The notes: generated from the sequence alone by a model not told the origin. A DNA stretch of 64,000 bases from VYFG01 sp965221795 (GCA_965221795.1 OZ244914.1:186001-250000), one strand, 5' to 3'. Counted from the first letter of the stretch, positions 9,190 through 20,093 are shown. Translations and numbers: made by a program.

Positions 9190-10590
9190 ATGATTATGAA
9201 CCAAGGACTTCTGATTTCTGCCTACATCCTGTCCAGTATTCTGTTTATCCTGAGTTTAGGGGGGTTGAGCCATCAGGAAACCGCCCGGCGCGGTAATCTG
9301 TATGGCATGGTTGGCATGGTCATTGCCATTTTGGCCACCTTGCTTTCGGACCGGGTCGGCAATTATGGCTTGATTATCACCTGCATGTTGGTGGGTGGAG
9401 CGGTCGGAGCTTGGGTAGCGTCCCGGGTGGAAATGACCGCGATGCCGGAACTGGTTGCGATCCTGCACAGCTTTGTTGGCCTTGCTGCCGTACTGGTAGG
9501 CTTTGCAACTTATATTGATCCCAATAATGATTTTACCGGTGTCGAAAGAACCATCCATGACGTGGAGATCTATCTCGGTGTACTGATCGGAGCGGTCACA
9601 TTCACCGGCTCGGTCATTGCATTCGGAAAACTGAGCGCAAGAATTGGCAGCCGGGCACTGATTCTGCCTGCCCGCCACTGGTTGAACCTTGCCATCCTGA
9701 TCGCTTGCATCGGTCTTGGGCACCTGTTCCTAGGTGCGGAAAATACCGCTGAAGGGGTGTGGCCTCTACTCCTCATGACTGCGCTTGCACTGATTTTCGG
9801 CATTCACATGGTCATGGCCATCGGGGGGGCAGACATGCCGGTGGTCATCTCGATGCTGAACAGCTACTCCGGATGGGCAGCGGCGGCGACCGGGTTTATG
9901 CTGTCGAATGACCTTCTGATTGTGACCGGGGCTCTGGTGGGCTCATCCGGTGCCATCCTGTCGTATATCATGTGTCGCGCCATGAATCGACGATTTCTCA
10001 GCGTCATCATGGGAGGATTTGGCACCACCAGTTCCGGTAATGCAGCGACCGGGGCCGAGCAAGGGGAAGTCATTCCCATGACCGCCGAAGAGACCGCCGA
10101 ATTGCTGAGCGGGATCGACTCCCTGGTGATTGTTCCCGGATATGGGATGGCCGTTGCCCATGCCCAGCATCCGGTATCGGAACTAACCCGAAAACTCCGG
10201 GCAAAAGGGGTAACGGTCCGGTTTGGGATTCACCCGGTTGCCGGACGCATGCCGGGCCATATGAATGTCCTGCTGGCAGAAGCCAAGGTTCCATACGACA
10301 TTGTTCTTGAAATGGATGAAATCAATGAGGATTTCCCACAAACCGATGCAGTGATGGTGATTGGAGCGAACGATATTGTAAATCCATCCGCCATTGATGA
10401 GCCAGACAGCCCCATTGCCGGTATGCCCGTGCTCGAAGTTTGGAATGCCAAAACTGTGATCGTGATGAAACGGTCCATGGCCAGTGGGTATGCCGGGGTA
10501 GAGAACCCCCTGTTCTTCAAGGAAAATACCCGTATGCTTTTTGGAGACGCCAAGGACAGTGTAGAAACCATTGTTTCCAATTTGGCCTGA
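9190..10590 (+). CDS. pntB: NAD(P) transhydrogenase beta subunit PntB
   Basis: Partner of PntA: membrane domain dII (about nine helices in residues 1-260) followed by the NADP(H)-binding dIII domain (SLVIVPGYGMAVAHAQH near 310 and the conserved VMVIGANDIVNPSA near 390). 466 residues, the usual length. Two ATG codons lie at 9190 and 9196; an AAGGG stands 4 and 10 bases before them, so either could be used. hisG begins four bases after the stop. Confidence 0.97.
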   Translation: MIMNQGLLISAYILSSILFILSLGGLSHQETARRGNLYGMVGMVIAILATLLSDRVGNYGLIITCMLVGGAVGAWVASRVEMTAMPELVAILHSFVGLAAVLVGFATYIDPNNDFTGVERTIHDVEIYLGVLIGAVTFTGSVIAFGKLSARIGSRALILPARHWLNLAILIACIGLGHLFLGAENTAEGVWPLLLMTALALIFGIHMVMAIGGADMPVVISMLNSYSGWAAAATGFMLSNDLLIVTGALVGSSGAILSYIMCRAMNRRFLSVIMGGFGTTSSGNAATGAEQGEVIPMTAEETAELLSGIDSLVIVPGYGMAVAHAQHPVSELTRKLRAKGVTVRFGIHPVAGRMPGHMNVLLAEAKVPYDIVLEMDEINEDFPQTDAVMVIGANDIVNPSAIDEPDSPIAGMPVLEVWNAKTVIVMKRSMASGYAGVENPLFFKENTRMLFGDAKDSVETIVSNLA

Positions 10591-10594
10591 GTCG

Positions 10595-11473
10595 ATGTCT
10601 GATCCACTCAAGCTGGGCATTCCCAAAGGCAGTCTGGAATCCGCTACCCTGGAACTGTTTGAGCAGGCGGGGTGGCGAATCCATACCAAGGACCGCAACT
10701 ACTTTCCATCCATTAATGACCATGAGATTACTTGTGCGTTGGTCCGTTCGCAAGAGATGGGATCCTATGTTGCGAACGGGACTCTGGATCTGGGATTGAC
10801 AGGCCAGGACTGGATCCTGGAGACCGGGGCAGATGTAGTCACGATCACGGATCTGGTGTACTCAAAGACCTCGGATCAGCCTTGCCGTTGGGTGCTGGTA
10901 GTGAAAAATGATGACCCTATCCATTCCATTGCCGATTTGCAGGGCAAGGTAATTTCGACCGAACTGGTTCAATTCACCCGAAAGTACCTGGCGGACCGGG
11001 GGGTCCAGGCCGAAGTCCAGTTCTCCTGGGGAGCCACCGAAGCCAAGGTGGTGGAGGGACTGGCAGATGCTGCGGTCGAAATTACCGAAACCGGCTCCAC
11101 GATTCGGGCTCATGGACTCCGGATCGTCTGCGATCTGCTGCATACCCATACGGTTCTGATCGCCAACCGAAAGACCCTTGAGAATGCTTGGAAAAAAGCC
11201 AAGATAGAGAAGATCGCCTTATTGCTGGATAGTGCCCTGCAGGCACGGGACAAAGTGATGCTGAAAATGAATGTACCCGCCAATCGTCTGGAAGATGTCG
11301 TCAGACAATTACCCAGCCTGCATGCTCCAACCATCAATCCTCTCTATGGTGATGGCTGGATGGCCATCGAAACGGTGGTGGGCCGCAACGATGTCCGCGA
11401 CCTGATCCCTTTGCTGAAGGGGGCCGGGGCCGAGGGCATACTGGAATTTGCACTCCAGAAAATGGTGCTGTAA
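10595..11473 (+). CDS. hisG: ATP phosphoribosyltransferase HisG (long form)
   Basis: First step of histidine synthesis: condenses ATP with PRPP. 292 residues, the long form with a C-terminal regulatory domain that senses histidine, so no HisZ partner is required. Visible motifs are LGIPKGSLESATLELFEQAGW at the start, the GLTGQDW loop (about 67) and the PRPP loop DAAVEITETGSTIRAHG (about 155-171). The ATG at 10595 lies four bases after the pntB stop, implying cotranscription; a TTG further upstream keeps the frame open but is unlikely. No other his gene is present, so hisG is unlinked from a his operon here. Confidence 0.95.
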   Translation: MSDPLKLGIPKGSLESATLELFEQAGWRIHTKDRNYFPSINDHEITCALVRSQEMGSYVANGTLDLGLTGQDWILETGADVVTITDLVYSKTSDQPCRWVLVVKNDDPIHSIADLQGKVISTELVQFTRKYLADRGVQAEVQFSWGATEAKVVEGLADAAVEITETGSTIRAHGLRIVCDLLHTHTVLIANRKTLENAWKKAKIEKIALLLDSALQARDKVMLKMNVPANRLEDVVRQLPSLHAPTINPLYGDGWMAIETVVGRNDVRDLIPLLKGAGAEGILEFALQKMVL

Positions 11474-11845
11474 GCACCGATCGAAACGGTGCCACCCCAG
11501 GGCTATAGGCCACCCAAGCCATGGGGAACAGGAAAGCTGCGAGTGTCCGAGAAGCCCAGATCCGGCTTTCGGGCTACTATTGTCGCGATGGCAACTCCCC
11601 GAACTTCCAGCAGGGGCCGCTCCGATCCAGTGGGGCGAGCCATACGGACAGATTCAGCGAACAGACTTACGGCTCCTGAACGATGGGCACTATTTTCGAG
11701 TGCTTAGTGGTAAAAACCGGCACCATCGCCCGACCTTCTCACCGGCATGAAGGGCGATTCACCCGCGGGACCGAATACTTTCTTTCATAACCATCTACGG
11801 CGACGGCCAGTCCAACCTGGCCGTCGCTCGGGGTGCGTCTGTGGG
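11474..11845. other. Unassigned gap after hisG
   Basis: About 370 bases between two convergent genes with no recognisable coding sequence. It holds the hairpin listed at 11801-11826. Confidence 0.4.
11801..11826. terminator. Perfect 10-bp inverted repeat between convergent genes
   Basis: CGACGGCCAG and CTGGCCGTCG pair over a 6-base loop. The site lies between the convergent hisG and LysM genes, where a bidirectional terminator would be expected. Neither side has a convincing T run, so termination is inferred from position and stem only. Confidence 0.4.
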
Positions 11846-12310
11846 CTATGGAGAAGAATTTTTCAGATATTCCAGATCACTGGGCTCGACCGGACCCAGA
11901 GACCAGGCTCCACGATTTCTGGCATGATGGATCGCGCCATCAATATCAGCGTCTGACATATCTCGTGGGATGGTTAGAACCTGCCCGGGATAAATCAGAT
12001 CGGCATCCTCAATCTGATCAATATTGGCCTTATAGATGAGGGGCCATTGCTCGGGTAGGCCATAGACTTCTTCATGCCCTGAAATTGCCCATAGGTTGTG
12101 TCCGGGCAGCACAGTCCAACCGGTCAGAACTTCGGGCTCGGGCTCTGGTTCAGGCACTGGTTCTGGTTCCGGTTCCGGCTCTACTGGTGCAGGAGCCGGG
12201 GGTGGAGCAACTGGTTCCGCTTCCTCTGTAGGCTTACTTTTGGCACTGACACAACCAGTTGCCAAAGCCGCAGCTAAAAGGATCGCAATGAGTTGGAGTC
12301 CTGTGCTCAT
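11846..12310 (-). CDS. LysM-domain lipoprotein
   Basis: A 154-residue envelope protein. The start at 12310 gives MSTGLQLIAILLAAALATGC, a lipoprotein signal with lipobox ATGC, so the Cys at about 20 would be lipidated. A Pro/Glu-rich spacer (about 30-60, repeated PEPEPEP) would reach through the periplasm, followed by one LysM peptidoglycan-binding domain (TVLPGHNLWAISG ... ADLIYPGQVLTIPRD) and a short tail. Upstream ATG codons at 12331 and 12358 would only lengthen the N-terminus before the signal. It may anchor outer membrane to peptidoglycan. The exact role is unknown. Confidence 0.85.
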   Translation of the reverse strand: MSTGLQLIAILLAAALATGCVSAKSKPTEEAEPVAPPPAPAPVEPEPEPEPVPEPEPEPEVLTGWTVLPGHNLWAISGHEEVYGLPEQWPLIYKANIDQIEDADLIYPGQVLTIPRDMSDADIDGAIHHARNRGAWSLGPVEPSDLEYLKNSSP

Positions 12311-13049
12311 TCTTTCGGTTGGGATAGACATACGTAGATGTTCCGGTAGATTGGTCAAATTCTATTTTAGGAGCTGCCGCATCAAAAACTCCTTTCAGGC
12401 ATTCTATCGCTGGACTGAATCAATAGCAATAGCAAGATTTGTCCAATGGAGCTATCCAGAAATGGGAGGCTTCCCCTGTCAGTCCGCTATCATCTCCACA
12501 CTTGACTTCGAGGGGAATTTGGCCGTTTCAGTCATGCTCATCGGGGGCATAATCAATCTTTTCAGCGCTATCCAAATCAAATCCCCCCCCATCCTGTCCT
12601 GCTCTCAAAGTCGGTATGGTAGGTACGGATGCATTGAGAATTAAAACAGCCCTTCCCACAGTTTCCCGGTTCTGGGTAGCAGCTGGCGCGTTTCTTCACA
12701 TGAAAGCTGGCCAAGACCACAAAGGCGGCAATCATCAGCAGACCGCATGGCACTTTATCAGTCCGTGGAACTTCGCGAGCAGCAGGAGCGCCTCGATTTC
12801 TTCCTTTTTTCAACATGCCGGATGGCCATCTCGCCAAGGCGATTTCGCCCCAGCCAGGTCAGGTCTCAAACCCGAAAGGAGGTAACCGAATTGATGACTA
12901 CGCATTTGCGCAGGTCATCCGACCAGCTGAGTTATCGATTTTTGACCCACATGCCCTGCTTTATGACGCAGAAGAACCGTTCGATATGTCAGCGCAGTTG
13001 AAATCTGCGATTCTCGACCGGCAGGGGCGCTGGCTCGGCGGCCGAAAGT
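12311..13049. other. Unassigned gap before the transposase remnant
   Basis: About 740 bases. A minus-strand frame near 12577-12837 encodes one hydrophobic stretch and a Cys-rich tail (NCGKGCFNSQC) but has no family resemblance. A run of eight C at 12583-12590 and an isolated AAAGGAGGT at about 12878 were noted. No gene is called. Confidence 0.35.
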
Positions 13050-13887
13050 TCGAGTCGATCACCAAGCGCCCGCCCGCTGGCGGAGAACTGGCATCGCCAC
13101 TACCGCTACCGGCCGGTACTGATGGAGACCTTCGTGGACCGGACCCGCTTCCAGGCCCACCGCTACCGGGGCACCGGCTGGTCCCGCATCGGCCAGACCC
13201 AACGCCGCCAGGGCAAGACCGTCAAGGACGTCTACCTGCACGCGCTGGCCGGGCACTGTGGTGCGCTGCTGAGCAGGGACCCCGGCATCCCTCGCCCGCC
13301 TCGCCCTGCGCGAGCCGCGGCACCAGGATTCCGAACGGCGGGAGTGCTGGACCCGGATCATTGCAGCGACCGCATCGATTGCCCGCCGCTACGACGGGAG
13401 GTGGCGGCAGCGGCGGCGCACGGCCAATACCCAGCTGATCCTGCTGTTCATGTTCCGCCTGGTCATGACTCCGGCACGGCTCGAGCCCTTCGGCCTCAAC
13501 GATCAGCAATGGCTCGGACACCGGGTGTTCGCGGTCGACGGCCACTGCATCAACCTGCCGTTCTGCCGATCCGGAGACGCCATCGTCTACGACCGGGGCT
13601 ACTACTCCTGGGCCCTGCTGCCCCGCCACGAAGACCGGGATCTCCGGATCGTGTTCCGGGTCAAGCGCAAGACCAGCTCGCCGGGGAAGGCATTCTTCGA
13701 CCGCGAATACGCTGGCCAGCGGATGGTCCTCGCTGACCTCGACCACCAGTGCGGGTCGATTGAGGAAAGGTACCAGCAGAGCAAGCTCATGCTCAAGGTC
13801 GAGAACTTTCACGCGAAGAACCTCAACGGCGTGCGGCAGGAACTGTACGCCAGCTTCACCCTGATCGCGCTGGTCCGCGGATGGTGA
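13050..13887 (+). pseudogene. Decayed IS4-type transposase with DUF4338-like N-terminal part
   Basis: Several frames must be joined to read this. Near 13080-13250 the translation ENWHRHYRYRPVLMETF and VDRTRFQAHRYRG ... WSRIGQTQ ... KDVYLHAL matches the DUF4338 pattern found in front of some DDE transposases. From about 13344 the next frame gives RLEPFGLNDQQW, VFAVDGHCINLPF, DAIVYDRGYYSWALL and the C-terminal IS4 motif IEERYQQSKLMLKVENFH with VRQELYASFTLIAL. Part of the middle DDE region is missing and at least two frameshifts are needed. Coding would end at 13887. Family calls are from motif memory. Confidence 0.7.
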
Positions 13888-14084
13888 ACCGCTGCGAGCA
13901 GCATGTCAACGGACCGGGGGCCGTCACCCGGCGCGGCCTCTGGAGCGCCAACGGCACCCATGCCCTCATGGTCAGCGGCCGGTGCTTCGAGCGCATGCTG
14001 CTCGGCCATGCCCAAAGCCTCGCCTCGACCATCGGCAGCGCCCGGTCCGGCATCGCGGAGTCGATGGGCCGGGAGCGGTCGTGG

Positions 14085-15240
14085 AGCAGAGCCGCGGGGC
14101 CAGGGGGTAGAGGATGGCGTCGTCGGCGGCCTGGGTTTCGCGGGCGTAGTCGCGGTTGGTGGGCGGGAGGAAGCGGAACCGGCCCTCGAACCGGATCACC
14201 GCCATGGCAAGGTTGGTGAGGGCGGAGAGGTTGCGGGGCATGGAGTTTCCCGGCATCGGCCCGCTCCGCCGCCAGCGAGGCCAGGCCGTAGGCGCATTCC
14301 TCGGTTGCGCACCCCGGTCCGGGTGTCGGTGCGCAGGCGGCGGGTCTGGAAGGCCTGCCGTCGGTGGGGGAGATCGCAGATCCCATCCCATTGCGGTGCG
14401 CTGAGATCGACCACGGTGCCGTACCGGGGCTCAATTCGCCCATGCCCCTGTCCCAGGGTCTGGTGGATGGTTGCCGACGCCGCCCAGTCGATCGCCCGGA
14501 GGTCGTCCCGCAGGGTCTCCTGGTGGTCCTTGACCGCGGTCATCCCATAGTCCGCCCGCACTCCCGGACCCGCAGGTGAGCCGTCTCCCCTTGGGGTGCA
14601 GGGTATCCAGGGGGACGATCCGCCCCCGCAGGTCGAGTTCCTGCAGCAGATTCCGCACGGCTGTGATCTCGTGGGTGCCGTTCACGACTTCCGTCGGTCT
14701 CAGGGCGATGCCGGCACCGGGCTCGAAAGCCGAGATCAGGATGAACGGGCTCCGGTCATGCTGTCGTACCGCGCCCTTGGCGGAAATCTTCCGCGCCAGC
14801 CAGATGCTCGTACCGGCTCAACCGCCGACCGGGTTCCGGCCGCTTCCGGGCACTCAGGATGCCGCCGGCCGGGGGACCATGATACGGCCAGTCGGGCATC
14901 TCGCTCCGCACCCGGGCAAAGCCGGCGGTGACACCCAGGTGCCGCCCGTTCGCGGCCCGGTGGCCAGTCCTGGAACAACGCGCACCGTCTACAAGGTCGC
15001 GGCCCGCCGCATCGGGTCGTCATGCCGGTTCTGCAGGTCCGGCGAGAGACGGCGCACGCTCCGGCCCCACACCCGCGAGGCCAGGTTCGGCCGCCGGGCG
15101 GATGCGAGCACCAGAAACCGGGCATGGTTCGCCACCAGATGCAGCCGCTGCTCCTGTGGTCCCGGACGCCCACCCGGAACACGGCCGTCGCCCAGCCGAC
15201 CAGCGCCAGCCACGACTCGCCGCGACATGGCGCAGGGCAC
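14085..15240 (-). pseudogene. Decayed ISAs1-type transposase with DUF4338-like remnant
   Basis: Read on the minus strand across several frames. The upstream part (about 15240-14990) gives LVANHARFLVLASARRPNLA and SRVWGRSVRRLSPDLQNR, resembling DUF4338. The later part gives NGTHEITAVRNLLQELDLRG, then ADYGMTAVKDHQETLRDDL, HGRIEPRYGTVVDLSAPQWD, and finally MPRNLSALTNLAMAVIRFEGRF, which follow the ISAs1 transposase order (ITAVP/ALLxxLDLxG, VKDNQPTL, HGRIExR, NLxxLRNxAI). Frameshifts and losses make it non-functional. It faces the + strand remnant at 13050-13887, so the two are separate insertions or an old rearrangement. Confidence 0.65.
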
Positions 15241-15611
15241 GACCGTAGAAGCGCCGGAACGAGAGATCGTGCTACGCTGCCATCAACTGATCACAGCGCC
15301 TCAGCTTACGCGTATCGCATACCGGCCGCACCCGAACCGCGCTCAGATTCCCGTGATCCTCTTCCATGGCCCGGATCATATACAAGGGAGCTTTGCTTGT
15401 TCAGGGCCGAATGGGGGAAAATCGACGAAAAAGTGCCCGCCTCCCTCAAGTTCAACCACAATCTGCAAAATACGACTTTTGCAGTGTCCTGGCTGGGTCC
15501 CATATCCCATTGACATCTCGCATCAGATTGTTTTATGCTCGTCGGCAACTCGCCGGCAAAATCTACTGCGATTTTCCAGACTATCCGACAACCACGGTAC
15601 AAGAGGCATTC
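15241..15611. other. Upstream region of the autotransporter gene
   Basis: About 370 bases without a recognisable gene, from the end of the transposase remnant to the autotransporter start. It contains the promoter candidate at 15510-15539 and a ribosome binding site AGAGG at 15602-15606, five bases before the ATG at 15612. Confidence 0.5.
15510..15539 (+). promoter_or_regulatory. Sigma-70-like promoter of the autotransporter
   Basis: TTGACA at 15510-15515 and TATGCT at 15534-15539, spacer 18 bases. This would start transcription near 15546 and leave a leader of about 65 bases before the ATG at 15612. The -35 is a perfect consensus match; the spacer is one base long. Confidence 0.6.
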
Positions 15612-18600
15612 ATGAAACCATGCTCATCATCTACCCCCCCCCCCCCCCCCCCCCCCCTCTTTCTCTGAAATCCGGTCGCTGGCGACCGTCCCGTAACCGC
15701 TGGGCACTGCTCCCCGCGGTCGCCGTGCTGGGGCTGTGGGCCGCTCCCGGGCAAGCCGCCAATGAATGCGGCCCATTGGCCCCCGGGCTCATCACCTGCA
15801 CCAGTGACAATTACAACACTACCGATCGCAACATCTTCTACGAGATTCCGGATACCGACGGCAACTATCGCTTCGAGATTCGAGACGGGGTAGTCATCTC
15901 GGGACGGCGCAGCAACAAGACTCAAGCCCGCGATGCCAATTCCCCCGCCGGTGAGCGGGCCAACCCCGATGCCGAATATCCAGGCGTCATGGATTATGCG
16001 ATCATCCTCAACACTGCGGACACCGTCAACTACGGACCCGGGCCCGGCGATGATGGCAGGGGCCTCAACGCCCCCCAGGATGACCATGGCCGGCGGAACT
16101 ACGTTGCGGGTGATCCCGCTGTTGCGGGTGATCCCGCTGTCCTGAGGGACCCTAAAAACCCTGTGGTAGGCAGCCCAGCCAACACCCAGTACGGCGGCAT
16201 CTTCATCGATACGCACCACGAGTTCAACGGCGACATCACGCTGGAGTCGCGGGCCACCATCACGGTCGACAATGAGCCCTTTTCGACCACTGATCCAGAC
16301 ATCCAGAAGGGGAGACGCGAGGGAATAAACGCCACCTCCAACGCCCGCGGCATCAGCGTCCAGCACTACGGTCAGTCGGGCAATCTGGATCTGACCGTCG
16401 GCGGGTCGATCACAAGTCCCTCGTCCGGCATCCTCGCCGAGATCGCCCCTCTGTCCGACTCGGTTATGGGCAGCACGTTCAAGGATACCGATTTCACCGG
16501 CGACATCACTGTTCGCCTGCTGGATGGCCTCAGGATTCGGACCTCCGGTGAGGACGGTCATGGCGTTCAGGCCTGGCACCGCGGCACGGGCGACGTCACC
16601 ATTACTGCGAGCTCTGCGACGCGCTCCGACACCCCCGACATCCTGACCAGGGGCCACGATGCCAGCGCGATCACCGCAGAAGTCGCAGGCTATCTCGGCT
16701 CTTCAGAAAGCGATCCGGTGGAAGGTGACGTGATCATCGACCTGACGAATTACTACCTCCGCACCGAGGGTGGTTTCGGCACCTCCAGCGGTCGGCAATT
16801 CGGCCCAACTCCCAGAGATCGCTCATGGGAAGGGTCGCGGGGTCTCAAGATCTACAATTTCAGTAAGGGTCTCATGGACATCGACTTGACCGGTAGCAGG
16901 GTTGAGACGGAAGGCGTGCGGGGCCAGGGCATCTACTCGGTGTACTTCGCCTATAGCTCGAAGGCTGGCGGGCTGATGGACATTGATCTTCAGGGCTCCG
17001 AGATCATGACCAGGGGGAACTATGCGGACGGTATCCTCGCATACCACGGATCGAAAGGCCATGTTGATATTGACGTCGCCAGGCGAAGCAGAATCACGAC
17101 GGAAGGCGTGGACGCGCACGCCATTGCAGGCCTGCATCACGGTACGGGCAAAGTCGACATTGAGGTCGACGGCAGCACGATTACGACGAAAGGCGCAGGG
17201 TCGGACGGTATCCGGGGCGGGCACCGGGGCACGAGAGGTGAGGATGATGATAACGACATTGAAATTGTCGTTGCCAACAGCGCAATCACGACGACAGGCA
17301 ATCAACAGGCGGATGGCATCCACGCTTTCCTCCTGAAACCTGCCTCCATTGTGAGAAGTAACGGCGACGGCACAGGCGATCTGACGCGTCATGATCAGGC
17401 AATGCCACCGCCGGTTCTTGTCTACGCCGACTCGGGCCCTTGGGGATTGTTCGCGGAGGCAGGAGATACCAGTGACCGAAATCCAAAAATCCAGATTGAC
17501 GTTGATGACAGCACTATCGAGGCTTCCTGTCCGGGAACAGTCAATGCCGATGGGTGTAGGGGCATTGGCATTGTTGCCGAGTTTGGTGATAACGTGCCAG
17601 ACGGTGGTGTGGCGACGGTTCACCTCAATGAGGCAGTGGTCAGGGGGGTTGATGCTGTCAGGTTCAAGGGCGGTCAAGGCATCCTTGTCTCAACCAATAG
17701 TCATTTGGCCGGCAACATCTGGTTTGCCGACGGCAACTTCAATGATGAATGGAAGATTACGGGCCCCGGTCGGCTCACTGGCGACATTGATTTCTTTGGC
17801 GGTACGGATACGATGGAGATCAACCTCGCCGATGGGCAGCACTTTGTCTTCGACCGGACGATCAAGGGCCTGGAGACCCTGACCCAGACCGGCGGTGGGC
17901 TGGTACGCTTCGCGGAATCGGCGGCCTTTACCGACGGCGCATTGACGGTCCAGGACGGCACCCTGGTGCTGGCCGGGACGTTGGATCTGGGGGATGAGGG
18001 CACGTTGACCGTCCACCAGCCGGGCCGGCTGGTGTTTGAGGTGGGCTACGGCTCGGAGTCGGGCGTACGGGCTATCCAGCATGGGCGGATCTTTGCTGAG
18101 AGCGTGCACTTTGCCGACGCCCCCGAGGAGATGTCGGAGGTGCAGTCCGGGCGCCTCTTCCGAAGCGGACGCCTGCGGCTGGCGAACCATGTGAACCAGA
18201 CCGACGAGGAGGACTCCCCCGTGGTGTTTCTGCAACTCGGCGCAGACCTGACGGCTACCGAACAGACCGCGGTACGAGGACAGTTGGCGGGCTTGCCGCT
18301 GATCTATGCCGCGGTCACCCGGGGGGACGGGGACGAGCCGACGGAGGTGGTCGATGGGCAGCTGACGGTGCAATCACGACAGGCCGACGGCACTGACCAG
18401 ACGGTTGGCCACCTCGCCGTTGATGACAGCCGGGTCGGACTGTTGACCGTCACCGAGTCCGCTATGGTGGCGCAACTGGTGTTGCCCACCGCGACCACCA
18501 CCCCGACGGCGCCGACCCCGACTTCACCGACCCTGCCGGGCAGTCCGCCGGCTCCCGCTACGCCGTCGACCCCCACCCCGCCGGGCAGCCCGGCGCCACC

Positions 18601-19786
18601 GACCTCGCCGGTCGATCCAGGGCCCCCAGCGTTGCCAGACGGTGACGGGCAGATGGGGGGCACCGACTCTACTCCGGATCCTAGTGACCAGAATGACGGC
18701 TCCGACTCCGCGCCGGAGGACCGCACCGGGTCGGACACCGGCAGCGGTACGGCCACCGCCGCCAGCGGCGGTTCCGGCGGCAGTTCCAGTGCCGGTGGCG
18801 TGATCGGGGTGGGCTTGCTGGCGGCGCTGCTGGCCGCCTTCAGTGGCGACGATGAGGCCACCGCCAGCGCCGCGAATTACACCGTTCGCCCGCCGTCCTC
18901 GGCGTCTCTGGCGACGGTCAATGAACGCGGCGTCCTGAGCCTGCAGGAATCCGGCCAGGCCCCCTACCGGCTATGGCTTCGCACCCGTACCGGGGGACCG
19001 TCGCTGGCCATGACCGGTGCCGCCAAGGCCGGGGTCGATGGCACCGAAGTGGGCCTCCGCCTCGAGGGCGCAGGTCAGTTCCATACCGGGTTCTCGGTGG
19101 CCCCGACAGTGACCGCCCAGGTCGACTCACTGCACCTCACCGCGGAAGGGGCCGTGTATGCCTGGAACAGTGGCTGGCGCAGTGACCGCTACTTTGCCGG
19201 CTTGCGGCTCTCGCACGGGGATTTCGAGGTCCATTCCCGGATCGCCAACCCGATGGTGAACGGTGCCTTGCGCAGCCAGGCCCGCTTGCGCAACACCCAG
19301 GCACAGCTGCAGGTGGGTGGGCACTTCCATGCCGGGGCCCTGCGATTCACGCCCTCGGCAGCCGTTCGGATGGGCACCTTTGCACAACGGGAACATGTGG
19401 CCCAAAGCCCGGTGCTGCGGGCCCGGGTGCCGGCGGTTACCCAGGACTACACCAGCTATCAGTTCGGGCTGCAGATGACCCCGGACCGGTGGCTGGATGG
19501 GTCCGGCGGCCGGTGGCAGCCCCAACTGCGGTGGGACACGATTCGCACCCATGCCAGGGGGAGCGAGACGTTGCAGTTGCATCAGTCCGACACGCTGGGA
19601 GCGGTAAGCTTCCCGTCCCGGGCCAGCATTCGGGACTTGCCCGCGGTGGTACATTCCCTGAGTCTGGGTGCCCGGGTGCAGCCGGGCGGCAAGGACCGGA
19701 CGACGTGGCAGTTCGGCTTTGCCGGGCTGGAGGCCGATGGCGAGACGCATTATGCAGCCCTGGCGACCTACCAGGTACGATTCTGA
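15612..19786 (+). CDS. Phase-variable autotransporter adhesin-like protein
   Basis: About 1,390 residues. After the 5' poly-C tract comes a signal peptide (SRNRWALLPAVAVLGLWAA ending GQA), a long passenger with repeated beta-helix-like units (MDIDLTGSRVETEG, VDIDVARRSRITTEG, VDIEVDGSTITTKG), a Pro/Thr/Ser linker near 960-1035, a small hydrophobic segment VIGVGLLAALLAAFSGDD, and a C-terminal beta-barrel of about 290 residues ending in Phe, as in type V secretion. The start with the good ribosome binding site (ATG at 15612) reads MKPCSSST, then prolines, then stops at 15666 with the 24 C given here; 25 or 22 C would join it to the long frame. The ATG at 15620 is in frame now but lacks a well-spaced binding site. 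Upstream open sequence to 14576 in this frame is transposase debris. Function as adhesin is inferred from the architecture. Confidence 0.85.
15634..15657 (+). repeat. 24-base poly-C tract, phase-variation switch candidate
   Basis: An uninterrupted run of 24 C begins seven codons after the ATG at 15612 and precedes the signal peptide. Such runs change length by slipped-strand mispairing during replication. As given, the best start is out of frame; one added or two lost C would restore it. The exact length in an assembly is uncertain. Confidence 0.85.
16103..16138 (+). repeat. Exact tandem 18-bp duplication in the passenger
   Basis: The unit GTTGCGGGTGATCCCGCT occurs twice in a row, coding VAGDPA VAGDPA. 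It keeps the frame and adds six residues, so copy number could vary without loss of the protein. Confidence 0.85.
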
Positions 19787-19940
19787 CGGTTAGGGGACAA
19801 AGGGGCGGCGAATCCCGATGCGGTTTTATGGTTGGTCAGGGTGGATTGGGGTTGCAAGCCCAATGGCATCCACTTGTAGAAGTGTCGTGACCGGCAGTCG
19901 TGGGGGTGCATCGAGAGCCTGATCAGGCGGGGGCGGGAGT

Positions 19941-20093
19941 CTGGAGCAGATCGAAAACCGGCTGAACCGCCGTCCCCGCAAGGTGCTGGGCTACCGTACG
20001 CCGTTCGAGGTCTTTCATGCGAGTCTGGCCTCCTGTCCGTCCGGTCCCCGGACACGCCTGCAGGGCTGCACAGGCCGTTGCAGTGTCGAATGA
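19941..20093 (+). pseudogene. C-terminal fragment of an IS30-type transposase
   Basis: Translation gives LEQIENRLNRRPRKVLGYRT followed by PFEVFHASLA. The RPRKVLGYRTPxEVF signature is characteristic of the extreme C-terminus of IS30-family transposases. The frame ends at TGA 20091-20093; the rest of the gene is gone. Confidence 0.75.

Noticed and set aside
12577..12837. Cys-rich minus-strand small gene
   Set aside because: One hydrophobic stretch and several Cys but no binding site and no family match; left as part of the unassigned gap.
14576..15611. Upstream extension of the autotransporter reading frame by about 345 codons
   Set aside because: It runs through transposase debris on the opposite strand and has no signal peptide; the promoter and ribosome binding site lie downstream at 15510-15606.
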